From Coffea arabica (Eukaryota; Streptophyta; Magnoliopsida; Gentianales; Rubiaceae), in contig NC_092322.1 of the NCBI RefSeq assembly GCF_036785885.1, forward strand, positions 12,732,466-12,796,465: a stretch of 64,000 nt of DNA, in the 5' to 3' direction. The notes beneath the pieces are model-generated. The model was not told the origin of the DNA and did no database searches. It worked only from the letters and a program-made list of their open reading frames with translations. Each line of letters begins with the position of its first letter. Position 1 is the first letter of the stretch. Shown here in pieces: positions 46,941 to 57,974 of the stretch. The translations under genes and the position numbers were made by a program.

Positions 46941-46984
<44 letters not shown>
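46941..46984. repeat. (AT)n microsatellite
   Basis: About twenty-two AT units. Confidence 0.95.
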
Positions 46985-46985
<1 letters not shown>

Positions 46986-47263
46986 CATAAGATAATTAAC
47001 CAAAGTTATTTCTTCTCATTATGTTGGAAAGCTGTAAAAGTACATAGACACTGACATAGATCAAAATTGACTCTTGAGAACTAACAGAGACTCAAAATTG
47101 ATCAAAACTTTGTCTTAGTACAATTGTTAAGACTTCATGCCAAAACCCTTGTCACCTCAAAGTGACCTTCATGCAGAAGAGGGAGGAAAAACAAAGCTAA
47201 ACGGGTAAAAAAAAAAAAAAAAGCACACTCACACGAAACCTATGGATGGTGCCTTAAATGGAA

Positions 47264-47572
47264 TCACATCCATATAGCGTTGGCCTCGATAAGCAGTGGC
47301 TTCAACTTGCCACGAACATTGAGGCTCATAACCTCATTGGAGCCACCAACAAATAGCTTCCCTATGAATACAGCAGGAACACTTGGATTACATCCTAATG
47401 TTAGCAATGCATTCTCAATTTCCCTTCCTTTGGGGTGATGATCAAGCTCATAAACCGTAGGATTCGCCCCGAAGCTGCTTATCAGCACCTTGATAGCATA
47501 GGAAATGCAGCAGTTGCTCTTGCTGAAGATCACCACTGGTTTTTCTGATCCCAACCTCCTCACTGTTTCCAT
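47264..47572 (-). CDS. CC-type glutaredoxin, 102 aa
   Basis: Intact frame with METVRRLGSEKP, the active site NCCISYA (CCIS at 21-24; Tyr25 replaces His of the sister copies), [30 protein letters not shown] and LKPLL...NAIWM. It is the closest relative of the gene at 42884. The His-to-Tyr change next to the active site may tune glutathione binding. Its conserved promoter (TATA at 47685) and upstream block (48073-48760) are the most complete in the array. Confidence 0.94.
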   Translation of the reverse strand: METVRRLGSEKPVVIFSKSNCCISYAIKVLISSFGANPTVYELDHHPKGREIENALLTLGCNPSVPAVFIGKLFVGGSNEVMSLNVRGKLKPLLIEANAIWM

Positions 47573-47684
47573 TCTACTTTTGGTAAAATTCGCAAGGTCA
47601 AGAACTTGAAATTTTTTGAGCTACCGCTTGAGTTGAGAGGAATTGTATGGCTTGGTTTGAGAAAAATCTTGAGTTCCATAAAGG

Positions 47685-47692
47685 TATATATA
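47685..47692 (-). promoter_or_regulatory. TATA box of the glutaredoxin at 47264
   Basis: TATATATA in AAAGGTATATATAGAGGGC, about 115 bases upstream of the start. Confidence 0.7.
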
Positions 47693-48072
47693 GAGGGCTA
47701 AGGATGATGGATTGCAGTAGTTTTCTTCAAATCGGAAAAGTTGGTAATCCAGAAGATTTTGATTCTAAAGTAGATGCTTTAGATATTATCAGCAGCTATA
47801 GAAATAGGATTGAGGCTTGATCCGTCTTAAGTTGCCCTTTCATGCTGACAACATTGAAAACGGAAAGCAGCGGTAGATGATAAAAGTTTTCTTCGTAATT
47901 TTACTAGAAAGATTCTGAGGCCAGGAAGGTGTACTATGGGTTATGAATTCAGTTAACCATGCGTTTATGCAAATGTTCATTAGAAACTCAAGTGAGTAAA
48001 ACTATATCTGCAGAAATTGGACAAGAAAAATTCAAAAAAAAAAAAAAGAAAAGAAAAGAGAAAGCAAAACAG

Positions 48073-48760
48073 TGGACTTCTCCGAGTGAAAAGCATATAA
48101 TTCCTTTGACTGTTTACGGTGAATAGTACGTGTAACCATGTTCCAATCTTTCCTTTTTCTAAGTAGATAAATTTCATATTGCAAAATATCTTAGGCAACT
48201 TATTGCAAAGAAAAAGGTTTTCTATCCCTTTAGTTTAGGGATAAAGGTAGGAGTAAGTCGTTGTTATCAAAGTTGATTGACGTGCAGAGTGTTTTTTTTT
48301 TTTTTTTTGTTCACAGATCAAATTTGATCTTATTTAGACTATTTATTTTAAAAGACATTTATTTTAAGATGATTGATTCAGATTGAACAAATGTGGTCCA
48401 ATCAAGACTCTGATCGAATCAAGCTAGTATGACCCGCATCTTTCAACTAATTAAATTATCGACCACCCAAGTGCCTTCAATTATTTTGCTTTTGAAACGA
48501 AAGGATTTTCTGCCACCTATCCAATGAGGAAACTGAAATGAAAGATATGCACTAAACCATAAATGGTCATGGTCTAGAGGGCCGTTACAAAAGCAAGAAG
48601 AAGATACAAAGAAGGGCTTTAGTCGATAATATTCTCCATTTCTGAGCAAAATTTTTCTCTAACACAAAGATGATGCCTTTCTAGACTTTTACCACATGAT
48701 AAATAGATCGAAGAATAGTTTTCAAGATTCGACCATATTATCTTCCCTATCTCACCAAAT
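48073..48760 (-). other. Conserved upstream block, unit 4
   Basis: Part A at 48073-48200 (GGACTTCTCCGAGTGAAAAG, TTCCTTTGACTGTTTACGG, TTGCAAAATATCTTAGGC) and part B at 48568-48735 (TTCTCCATTTCTGAGCAAAA, GATGATGCCTTTCTAGAC, ATGATAAATAGATCGAA). No conserved frame. Confidence 0.7.
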
Positions 48761-48944
48761 GTTCCATCAAAAAGATGTTTAATGATTCCAAAGGGTCGGT
48801 TTTTATGCTTTGCACTTTTTAGAAAGAAAATTCATTAAAGGACTAACTAGATGACCCATAAGAAGGGTAACACTTACCAATTTAGTTAAACGTTGCCTCG
48901 ATTCTTTTCTTCTTCCATGCAAAATTTGAAAATCAGAACTATGT

Positions 48945-48971
48945 TATATATATATATATATATATATATAT
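48945..48971. repeat. (AT)n microsatellite
   Basis: About thirteen AT units. Confidence 0.95.
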
Positions 48972-48974
48972 TGA

Positions 48975-49400
48975 AAAACTGCAGGAGCAAAGATTACTGT
49001 TTTTTTCGCAAGTGTTATGTTGTTCATAAGGAAATACTTTAGCAAAGAAACCTTACAAGTGCAATGTAACCAAAGCCACACTAGGTCTACTATGTTTCTT
49101 CTTTATGGCTTTTATGAATGCCCTTAAGGAAAAGAAGAAAAAAACACAAAAAAAAACACTTACTATTAGCAAAAAGCAGACATCCTGATTAGCAAACAGA
49201 TGTGTCACACAAATTAAACCTAAATGAGACCAACTTTCAAGTAAATATCACCAAAAGATATACTATTTGCAGTTGTCCTCAAAACACAATTCAACTGATA
49301 GGGACGTAAATCAGAACGTCAATCATGCGACAGTGAAATGTTTTATTTCGTTTCTCCTTGTAAGGTTTAGAACATACCCAAGCCAGATATGCTTAGCTAA
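48975..49400. other. 3' flank of the F-box gene
   Basis: Presumed 3' UTR and spacer on the minus strand. No gene-like frame. A-rich runs at 49140-49160. Confidence 0.45.
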
Positions 49401-49402
49401 AA

Positions 49403-50620
49403 TCAGTAGCTTTCACTTTCTCCTGGCTGATCATCCATATTCCGCCATGATAATCCATCACCTCTTGCGCTGAGAGAAACCAATGTTTCCTGATACACAA
49501 TGGCTCTTAGGGTAAGTTCAGTCCCAAAAATGTCATATTTCATGATTGCTTGGCTGTTATCACGCAGAGAGCGAGAAATCAAACATCCATCCTCACCAAC
49601 CCTTTGCAGCAAAAGCAGCTTATCATCATTCCAAGAGGATAATGGTAAATTAAGTCCAGCCATGGGGGTTTGTAAGGAAAATTTCTTGATCCAAGACTCT
49701 TTGACGCCATACTCCATCATCACCCATATATCCATGGTTTCCTCATACAAGAGTGAGGAAAATGGCAGGTAAGGGAATTTGATCGAGATAGCAGCAAGAT
49801 CCCCATCCAAGACGAAAACATCCGGTCTTACATGCGGCTGTCGCGCATCAGAGGGATATTCTATCTTTCTAAAAACCTCAGTGCACATGTTGAAAGAAAG
49901 GATATTTCTCATGACCGACCCCGACTCAGGGTCGATGTCAGATGCATCCCAGTGAAAGCATCCATTGACTGTGGCAGGGAAACATGGGGGATAAATGTTC
50001 ACTACTTGTGGAAGGATAAGATCAACCTTTCTCCAAGAATTTGTACAGAGCTTGTATATTTGAACTCCCATCACCATCCCCAAATAAGAATAATTACTTC
50101 TTGATTTTGGATAAAGTTTATATAGCTTGACTACCTTGTAATCTTGGGTGGATGGATCAAAGCCAAACCCTAAAGCATGTGGACTGACCGATTTGAACCC
50201 TTTTGGTGGATCAAAGCGGAGGCTTGGAGGAAGTGTCAGGAATTGGCGTGTTGCAGGATTACACAGATGAATTTCGGAGAGATCCGAGAAGCAAACGATG
50301 CCATTGCACGCTCCATATATGTCGAATGAGTAACGATTCCACGAAGGTAGCTCTATATTAGGGGCAACACTGCGGAGAGATTCATGTTCATCGTGAGAAT
50401 GGAATGATAACAGGGTTTTGAATTCGTTCTTGATGAACCGCTTGACGAGGACGACTTTGCGATTCTTGCTGTGTAAGTATTTCAGATGCTTGTCTTCAAA
50501 ATAAGGGCTGTTGATCAAAGCGAACCATGTATTAGAGACGCAGCAGAATCTCAACAATGTCTTGACGGGCAGTTTCACGAGGATTTCTGCCAGGGCATCC
50601 TCCGGCAACGAATTCGCCAT
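49403..50620 (-). CDS. F-box protein with F-box-associated (FBA) domain, 405 aa
   Basis: Single uninterrupted exon. Residues 3-45 form the F-box (LPEDALAEILVKLPVKTLLR, CCVSNTWFALI), which binds SKP1 in an SCF ubiquitin ligase. The rest is an F-box-associated domain: CNGIVCFSD, LCNPATRQFLTLP, LGFGFDPSTQDYKVVKLY, then YKLCTNSWRKVD and a beta-propeller-like run to the C-terminus. This places it in the large F-box/kelch-like family (At3g06240 type), whose members are mostly of unknown target. A few act in self-incompatibility or defence. It starts 20-30 bases downstream of nothing unusual but has a long CT tract (50738-50784) in its leader. It lies inside the glutaredoxin array, and a relic copy is at 39.3 kb. 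Confidence 0.93.
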   Translation of the reverse strand: MANSLPEDALAEILVKLPVKTLLRFCCVSNTWFALINSPYFEDKHLKYLHSKNRKVVLVKRFIKNEFKTLLSFHSHDEHESLRSVAPNIELPSWNRYSFDIYGACNGIVCFSDLSEIHLCNPATRQFLTLPPSLRFDPPKGFKSVSPHALGFGFDPSTQDYKVVKLYKLYPKSRSNYSYLGMVMGVQIYKLCTNSWRKVDLILPQVVNIYPPCFPATVNGCFHWDASDIDPESGSVMRNILSFNMCTEVFRKIEYPSDARQPHVRPDVFVLDGDLAAISIKFPYLPFSSLLYEETMDIWVMMEYGVKESWIKKFSLQTPMAGLNLPLSSWNDDKLLLLQRVGEDGCLISRSLRDNSQAIMKYDIFGTELTLRAIVYQETLVSLSARGDGLSWRNMDDQPGESESY

Positions 50621-50732
50621 AGTAGAATAAAATTCAGGAGTGGAATCGATGAATGGATTTTGGGATTTTGTAGAGAATCCACTAATTAATATGATGGTCC
50701 TTGTCCAAGTTCATGGGCGATTTCAAGCGTCC

Positions 50733-50737
<5 letters not shown>

Positions 50738-50784
<47 letters not shown>
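50738..50784. repeat. (GA)n tract upstream of the F-box gene
   Basis: About 23 GA units on the plus strand. In the transcribed orientation it is a CT tract about 120 bases before the ATG, as often seen in plant leaders and core promoters. Confidence 0.95.
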
Positions 50785-50787
<3 letters not shown>

Positions 50788-50949
50788 GTTTCAAAGCCGA
50801 TGAGTTGGGCTTTAGGGTTTAGCTCCGATTATTGCTTGAGAGGGAAAAAATTTTTGGGTTCTGAGACGAAATATGACAAGTACAACGACGTTTCTAGCTC
50901 CAAATCCAAGTTTATGAGGATTAAACAGAAATTGATGAGAAGAGAATGA

Positions 50950-51149
50950 TTCAACTCCGCACTTAAACCTAATTTTCTCAAGTATGAGTTGTCAACTCGT
51001 TACTTTGCCAGCCAGCAGATATCATACGGAACATTACACGTAATTTTTTCTTTTCAAGATGGTAAAAGTTCATCATATAAATACTAGTCGGTCAAAATTA
51101 CACATACGAATTTAGTGAAATTAAGCATATAAATTTAAGCGTAAATGAT

Positions 51150-51189
<40 letters not shown>

Positions 51190-52060
51190 GATGAAACTAA
51201 AAGTACGGAAAAGATTATTACAATTCTCGGAGACTATGCAGTATTAGGACCAATACGAGCTCTTATCCTTCATTATGAGATATTAAAATTATTATAATTT
51301 CATCACCTTTTTATTTTTATACCTATAAAATTTATGATTTAAGAAGTTGCTAGATTGTATATAACTCGGAAGGTATGCTATTATCTCTATACAAATTTTA
51401 AAACTTTTTAAAAATTGAAGTATAATTTGTGAAATATAATACACCAAAAGTTTATTACATGTTTTATATAGATTAGTTGAAAAGTATGAGTATTATTCAG
51501 AATAACTTTTAAATGAAAAAAAAAATTTTGATTATACAGATTAACAGGTATAATACGAGTTCTTAATAACTAGGTTTTCAAATTACTACAACCAATCTAG
51601 CAAGACTATTCACAGCTATCAAGCAAATCAAAAGTCGATCCTGAGAGAACAAAATTAACTATTAACTCATTTCATTTCCAATTGATCAGTTAAAATTAAA
51701 AAGCTTAAATCACATCCTTCAAAGCAAAACTACCAGGGAAGATAATTAAGTAAGCTTATCTCTTATCCCTTCCCACTTAAAATAAAAACCTCAAACGTAC
51801 AAACAAGATGTTAATAGGACAATTGGGCATTAAATACCATCATTGACTATAACCTTATTAGTGCATCAAAATCAGAACGGTACATTTGATATTACAATGA
51901 CTAAAAGTCACTCAAAACTCAATAAAACTTACACTTAATAAAAATGGTAGGAGCCCATGCTAAAGCCCTACCTGAATTTGGGTTGCTTAATTTGCTCAAA
52001 AGGAAAAGACAACAATTAAAATAGCAAAACCAAATCCTTTGGGTGCTTAACTATATTCTG
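50950..52060. other. Spacer between the F-box gene and a glutaredoxin pseudogene
   Basis: AT-rich, including the (AT)n run at 51153-51186. No gene, RNA or clear transposon end seen. Confidence 0.5.
51153..51186. repeat. (AT)n microsatellite
   Basis: About sixteen AT units. Confidence 0.95.
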
Positions 52061-52064
52061 GTTA

Positions 52065-52381
52065 TTACATCCATATAGCCTTTGCCTCGACAAGCAATGG
52101 CTTCAGCTTGCCTTGAATATTGAGGCTCATAACCTCATCAGAACCACCAACAAAAAGCTTCCCTATGAAAACAGCAGGAACACTTTGATGGCATCCTAAT
52201 GCTAGCAATGCATTCTCAATTTCCCTTCCTTTAGGATGTTGATCAAGCTCATAAACAGTAGGGTTCGCGCCAAAGCTGCATAACAACATCCTAATATATA
52301 GCATGTGAAATGCAGCAATTGCTCTTGCTGAAGATCACCACTGGCTTTTCTGACCCCAATCTAGCTCCTCACTGCTTCCAT
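52065..52381 (-). pseudogene. CC-type glutaredoxin pseudogene with two 4-bp insertions
   Basis: The sequence from the ATG at 52379-52381 matches the family (MEAVRS...), but an extra CTAG after codon 5 brings an in-frame stop. A second 4-base gain (the ATATAT stretch near 52296) lies just after the active-site codons, where others read HAIKML. From there the frame is open to the end: [43 protein letters not shown]. The CCIS codons are still present. TATA and upstream blocks remain, so it may be transcribed, but no full protein is possible. Confidence 0.9.
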
Positions 52382-52513
52382 CCTACTTTTGACACAAAAA
52401 AAAAAAAAAAAAAAAAAAGTCTAGTCAAGAACTTCAGAATATGCACTAGTGTTGAGTTGAGAATTGAGAGGAAGTTTGAGGCTTGGTTTGAAAAAAACCT
52501 GAATTGCATGAGG

Positions 52514-52523
52514 TATATATATA
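52514..52523 (-). promoter_or_regulatory. TATA box of the glutaredoxin pseudogene at 52065
   Basis: TATATATATA in GAGGTATATATATAGAGG, matching the other units. Confidence 0.6.
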
Positions 52524-53416
52524 GAGGCCTAGAGCCTTGGAATTGCATATATATAGTTTTCTTCAAGTAGGAATCCTTAGAAAGCTGTAAGAATTTGCTT
52601 CTAGAGTTGGTGTTTGGATTGTAATCTATACTATAGTACCTTAATGTGTCTCACAGAGAATAGAATCTCAAGTTGCATAAACATTTTGAGGTTTGCATCT
52701 TATGACGGAAAGTGAAAGAATTAATAGATGATAACAGTCTCCTTCCTTTACTAGAAGATTATGATGGCAAAAGGATACAAGGCTCGTGGATTCCCTTAGA
52801 TTGTCAAAATCAAAGAAATTCTTGCTTTGCTGTTATTTTGAAGTTTCAAAAGTAGATAGCTTGTATAGCGCCACCAAATTTAGGGCTTCTTTATTGCAAA
52901 AATTGACTATGACAAGTGATCATAAAGAAAAATCAAAATCAGTCAAAACCACTTTCAGGGAGATTCTAAATTTCAATCCTTTTGGTTATTAAAAATGTTA
53001 AATTATAAATACAAAAGCAAATGAGAAAATCAACCAAACAGACTGTCTAAAATATCAGAACCTAAAATCACTGGATGAAATAATCAAATGACAACAAATA
53101 TTAGCTTTTTGTACTAAAGGCCTCAGATCAGCAGGTACAGTCAAAATATGGACAATTATGCTATGACTTTGCACGTGTAATTTGTACAGCATATATAGGC
53201 ATGCCCTAAAATGACTTTAATTCTGAAATCAAATTAATAAGAAACTGCAAAATATTACAAAATTTTGAGTCATGAATTCCAAATAACTGAAAAAGAAGAA
53301 TGAACAGAATCTTCAAGCAAGTGAAGATAAATGCATCCATTTTAATTAAAAGACATTGCCTTCTTCTTGACCGCTGGTCATGATATGTACCAGACCTTGC
53401 TTCAACTTAACATTAA

Positions 53417-53860
53417 TTAGACTTCTCCAGATGAACAGAACCAAATCCTTTGACCGTGTAGAGAGAATCCATGTAAATCATATCCTTTTGGGCTTGCTAA
53501 GTATGACTACTTTGCCTTTTATTTCTTTTAAGCAGATGAACTATACATTGTATTGCATCTAAGACCACTGATAAAAAAGGGAGAAATAAATTGTTCAGCA
53601 AAAGTTGATTCCCTTTGGTTTTTTCTTTTGGAAGAAAGGGATTCTTGGCCACCCACCCAATTGACGGTACAGCATAGCATCATAACATGGACTAAACCAC
53701 AATGGTATGGTTCGGAAATCCGTACAAAGGCAGAAAAAAGTGCCAAGAAGGGGTAGTAATAGCAGATTCCCCCCTTGTGAGAGATATATTTCGAGTCTAA
53801 GCCAAAAGAGATGCACTTTCTAGATTTTCTCCACATGATAAATCCATCAAATAATGTCTA
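53417..53860 (-). other. Conserved upstream block, unit 5
   Basis: Part A at 53418-53475 (AGACTTCTCCAGATGAACAG, CCTTTGACCGTG) and part B at 53690-53855 (GGTTCGGAAATCCGTACAAA, TTTCTAGATTTTCTCCACAT). It is the most diverged of the six. A minus-strand frame starts MWRKSRK, which is also readable in unit 6 (MWRKSRKAS) but is broken in unit 4. Confidence 0.65.
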
Positions 53861-54282
53861 CATCCTTTACGTTTTCATCCTCGGAACTATTCTGTTTTAA
53901 ACACTTCATACTGAAAAATTATCCAAAATAGTTGTTAATTTTATCCATAAAAGTGAGCAAGAACGTATATGCTTTCACTAAATTTTGTGTGGGTTTCATG
54001 GATTTTGATGTCAATTTTCAGGACATCGTCCATATAGTTTCATTATACATATTTTGAGATAAATATGAAGCGTTCAAAATAAAGATTGGAAGTGTAAAGT
54101 GACACTAAATGGTTATCAAAAATACTGCCAAGATGTCAGGAATGAAAAACGTTTAAGTGTAAAATGTGCAATCTTCTAAAACATAATAGATTTAAAAGTG
54201 AAATTCATTAGTTTCTTTACTTCTATATTCACCAACAGGTTGTTGACTAGCCACCCAAGAGAATAAAAGGTAGTTGTCTGCC

Positions 54283-54480
54283 CTACGGGGTAGTCTAGTG
54301 GTAAGCGAACTCTTAAGAACTCCTTTGATTCTGGGTTCGAATCTTACCCTGATCTTAAACTCCCGTGACTCGCCCGGATGCGTTGCGTGAAGCCATGGAG
54401 TACTCCTCCGGTCTGATGTGTCGGTTCGGATCCTAAGTGATTCAAGTCGAGGCATGTTCCGAATTACCAAAAAAAAAAAA
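54283..54480 (+). mobile_element. tRNA-derived SINE
   Basis: The internal pol III promoter is visible: A box TAGTCTAGTGG (54291-54301) and B box GGTTCGAATCT (54334-54344). It ends in a 13-14 base poly(A). Flanked by AGGTAGTTGTCTGCC (54268-54282) and AAGTAGTTGCCTACC (54481-54495), a 15-bp target duplication with two or three mismatches. The paralogous segment near 40405 lacks it. Confidence 0.88.
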
Positions 54481-54598
54481 AAGTAGTTGCCTACCTCTTT
54501 CCAAACCAAAAAAAAAAAGAAAAATAGCCAGTTAAGATATGAGAGAGAAGTATTGGGAGACATAGGGAATGAAGGCTAGATACCGCTATATCCTCCAA

Positions 54599-54905
54599 GC
54601 TGCTTGTAAAGGTGCTAATTAATTACTTCTTGAAGATGAAAAATCACGTCTTCAGTTAGTCTTTATTCTTGTAAGCAGCCATAAAAATCAAATCAAAGCC
54701 GACCATAATGCTATAAACTTGACCAGTATGATGTATAATATTTGCATAATAAGCAACTTGTAAAGGTGTTAATTCATTAGTTCTCAAAGATGAAAAATCA
54801 CGCCTTTAGTCCCTATTCTTACTAAGCAGCGCGCTGTAAAGATCAAATTAAACCCGACACTTAATGCTATAAAATTGAACGGTATGATGTATAATATTTG
54901 CATGT
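54599..54905. repeat. 154-bp tandem duplication
   Basis: Two copies (about 54599-54752 and 54753-54905) share TGTAAAGGTG(C/T)TAATT, GATGAAAAATCACG and GTATGATGTATAATATTTGC. A single related unit occurs at 40530-40620. Confidence 0.85.
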
Positions 54906-55920
54906 TTCTCAGTACTACTTAATATATGATAAAAATAAATATGAAAAAGAATGTTATTTATCTTGAATATAGAATACAAAAATTTTTGGGAGTCCGACTA
55001 ACAAGCTTCTAGTATATATCTAACAATCTACATTGGAAAAGTTGTTTGACATACAATTTTTCTTCGGAGTCAATATAAGCTCGTTAATTCCGTGTTCTAA
55101 TCGTGCAATTAACTAATTACACTCTCTGAACAGGTTTTTAAGGTTTCGATTTGTTAGTCGACCCAATTAAGGTAGACAAGGGATATTTGTACGTTAATAC
55201 TTTAGCGTCCATGTTAATACTTTAGTGTCCACATTTAGTCTTTTGTGGGTGTATTTATTGCGTTACTTCATAATGTTTATGGTCCAATCTCCACTGATAA
55301 TTTTTTTGGTTGACAAGAGAACTTGCAGCTGCTACTGGAGAGTGCGCATTAGATAAACCCTTCCCCGTGCAATAGCCCGCCATATGCATGAGGTCATATG
55401 CATTATATTTTCACTCATTTTTCCAAGAGTAGAATGAGAATGAATATTAGAAGAAGATCTTCCACTAAATTATTGACTACTCCATTCTCCATTGGGGTGA
55501 TAGTTCAGTAGTTGATTGATGCCGGCTCTATACCGTAGAAGAAGTCCAAAATCTAACATTGAAATGAAAAAAAAAAAAATAACCATCTCAATCCGAGCTT
55601 ATGCCAACATACTAACTGAGATACTAAGTTGTAAACATTAACATACAGAAACACTTCTGCCTTTTTTTTTCCTGCCAAGTATTGTCTCACTATATATTGC
55701 TTAAATTACCAATTAGGTATAGTTGCCTTCAATGTAGTAAGTCAACAATAAGTCAAACTAATCTGGCAACACAAAAAAATAAAATACAAGCTGCAGATTA
55801 ATTTAGTTTAATATCCAATATCACTACTTTGCCATTCCACTTGAAACTAAAGAACCTCATTGAGTTTACTTCTCTAATAAAGCAAAAAGTATGAGAGAAA
55901 TAAAGTGCCACCTATATATA
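54906..55920. other. Spacer
   Basis: No gene recognised. Around 55497-55580 a phrase GATAGTTCAGTAG and an A-run hint at a decayed SINE, but no B box is seen. Confidence 0.4.
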
Positions 55921-55925
55921 GGCCA

Positions 55926-55946
55926 CCCCCCCCCCCCCCCCCCCCC
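55926..55946. repeat. C21 homopolymer
   Basis: Twenty-one consecutive C bases followed by an A-rich stretch; the window's only long C/G run. Confidence 0.98.
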
Positions 55947-56680
55947 AAAAACAAAAAAAAAGAAAACCCCACAAACAAAAATTTTGGTTAGATCACCTTT
56001 AGTCACTAAATTATTTAAGGATCTAATTTTGTGTACGGAACTTCTTTTCTTCTTCGTTGTCTCAGTTGGATCTTACAATAGTCATTGCACGTAATTGTTG
56101 CCATTTTTCGAGAAAATGCAATTACGAAACTATTTCAGAGTTTGATTTCACCTATTAATTAAATTTGTCTTCTTTTTCTCTCTTAATCTTTTTTTTTTTT
56201 TTTTTGGTGTCCTTATACACATAGAATTCTTAATGTACGTGTATTAGGGATTTCTAGAAAACTGAAGGAAATGCATGCCCATGATATGACAGTATGCAAG
56301 GGACATCAACTCAGTTAACTTAAGAAATGACCAATGAAGGATGTTTAAGAGTTCAATGAGTAAACTGACCCAAAAAATAAGTAAATAAATAAGAAGGTCT
56401 GCAGGAAAAAGCAAAATTTTGACATTGTTTGGTGACATATTTTGACTTCCACTTGATAAACCATACAAAAACAAAGATACTGCAATACAAAAGTATCTGG
56501 CACCCTTAGTACATCAAAATCAAAAGGTAGAGACATAGAATATCTAACTCACAGATTAGAATACAAAAAAACACCTGTAGGAGTTTATACTAATCCAAGA
56601 TTCTTAGTGGCTTTCTTCAGAAGGAAAAAAAAAAAAAAAGAACCGAGGCTAATTCATTAGATGTTTCAGCGCATCTGATT
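55947..56680. other. 3' spacer of the glutaredoxin at 56685
   Basis: AT-rich with T and A runs. No gene seen. Confidence 0.45.
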
Positions 56681-56684
56681 AATC

Positions 56685-56993
56685 TCACATCCATATAGCG
56701 TTGGCCTTGATAAGCAGTGGCTTCAACTTGCCCTGAACATTGAGGCTCATAACCTCATCAGAACCACCAACAAAAAGCTTCCCTATGAAAACAGCAGGAA
56801 CACTTGGATGGCATCCTAATGCTAGCAACGCATTCTCGATTTCCTGTCCTTTCGGATGTTGATCAAGCTCATAAACCGTAGGATTCGCCCCGAAGCTGCT
56901 TAACAACATCTTTATAGCATGGGAAATGCAGCAGTTGCTCTTGCTGAAGATCACCACTGGCTTTTCTGACCCCAATCTCCTCACTGCTTCCAT
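56685..56993 (-). CDS. CC-type glutaredoxin, 102 aa
   Basis: Intact frame [23 protein letters not shown] (21-24), [56 protein letters not shown] and NAIWM. The MEAVRR start, LLALGCH and SDEV mark a subgroup shared with the pseudogenes at 52065 and partly 63665, distinct from the METVRR subgroup at 35093-47572. The TATA box lies 111 bases upstream. Confidence 0.94.
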   Translation of the reverse strand: MEAVRRLGSEKPVVIFSKSNCCISHAIKMLLSSFGANPTVYELDQHPKGQEIENALLALGCHPSVPAVFIGKLFVGGSDEVMSLNVQGKLKPLLIKANAIWM

Positions 56994-57103
56994 CCTAATA
57001 TTGGGAAGTGATCTTGGGATTGAAAATTTGCACTAGTACGTAGTATTTGATTTGAGGGGAATTTTAAGGCTTGCTTTGAGGAAAATATTGAAGTGCATGC
57101 AGG

Positions 57104-57111
57104 TATATATA
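57104..57111 (-). promoter_or_regulatory. TATA box of the glutaredoxin at 56685
   Basis: TATATATA in GCAGGTATATATAGAAGGC. Confidence 0.7.
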
Positions 57112-57974
57112 GAAGGCTACCTGAGAATGATTGCAGTAATTTTCTCAAGGAAAGACTAAAAGGGTTCTAAGATCTTGTTACAAAAGTTGATGCCTGGAGC
57201 ATATCAGCAACTATACGGAAAAAATTGACAGGTCCTGAGGCTATGAATCCTCTGTTACACACTAATGTAAAATACCTATGCTACACCTATAAATCCTCTA
57301 TTATACATTAAAGTATAAGACTTATGTTACATATTTTGAATCATTGATACGTGTACTTTTCAAGAGTTCAACTTAACTAGAAACATAATGATAATAATTC
57401 AAAAGGAACAGACGTCAATACATCAAAGGGCATAAAATGAATGTTGCATACTATGGTGCACCAGAAAACCCGTTTCCATCTCACGACGCATAGAATCTCA
57501 ACTTGCTTGAAGATTCTGCAATGGAAAGTTGTAGTGGATGATAACAGTCTTTTGCCTTTACTGATTCTGAGTGCGGAATGGTACACGGCCCATGGTTTCG
57601 ATAGACAAGTCAAAATCAGAAAAATATTGATTATTCTTTCTCTAATCATGTACTGAATTTTCCACGATTGACAGGTTTCATAATATGCCCCCTAACTGTC
57701 CAATTTAACATGTTTTCACAATTATTGTACAAAATTCTATGATCCAAATTTACAAAATTAATCCAAATCCTAGTTACTATTTCTATTCATTCCTTTCAGT
57801 ATGATCGGGCAGTGGCATGTTTTGGCAAGCCAATAACGATTAAGATTAATCCAGATCCTGTGTAGTTCAAAAAAAAAAAAAATGAAATGGTAGTTTTTTT
57901 TTTTTTTTATCTAATTCAATAACGATGATAAAATTCAATAACGATCATATTGTTTGATCTAATTTGCATACTGA

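Noticed and set aside
50640-50949. Plus-strand frames with Arg-Glu repeats
   Set aside because: They translate the GA microsatellite in the F-box leader.
54192-54563. 123-codon minus-strand frame
   Set aside because: It runs through the SINE in antisense and through A/T runs; not a gene.
55490-55580. Possible SINE with an A-box-like phrase and an A run
   Set aside because: No B box and no flanking direct repeat were found.
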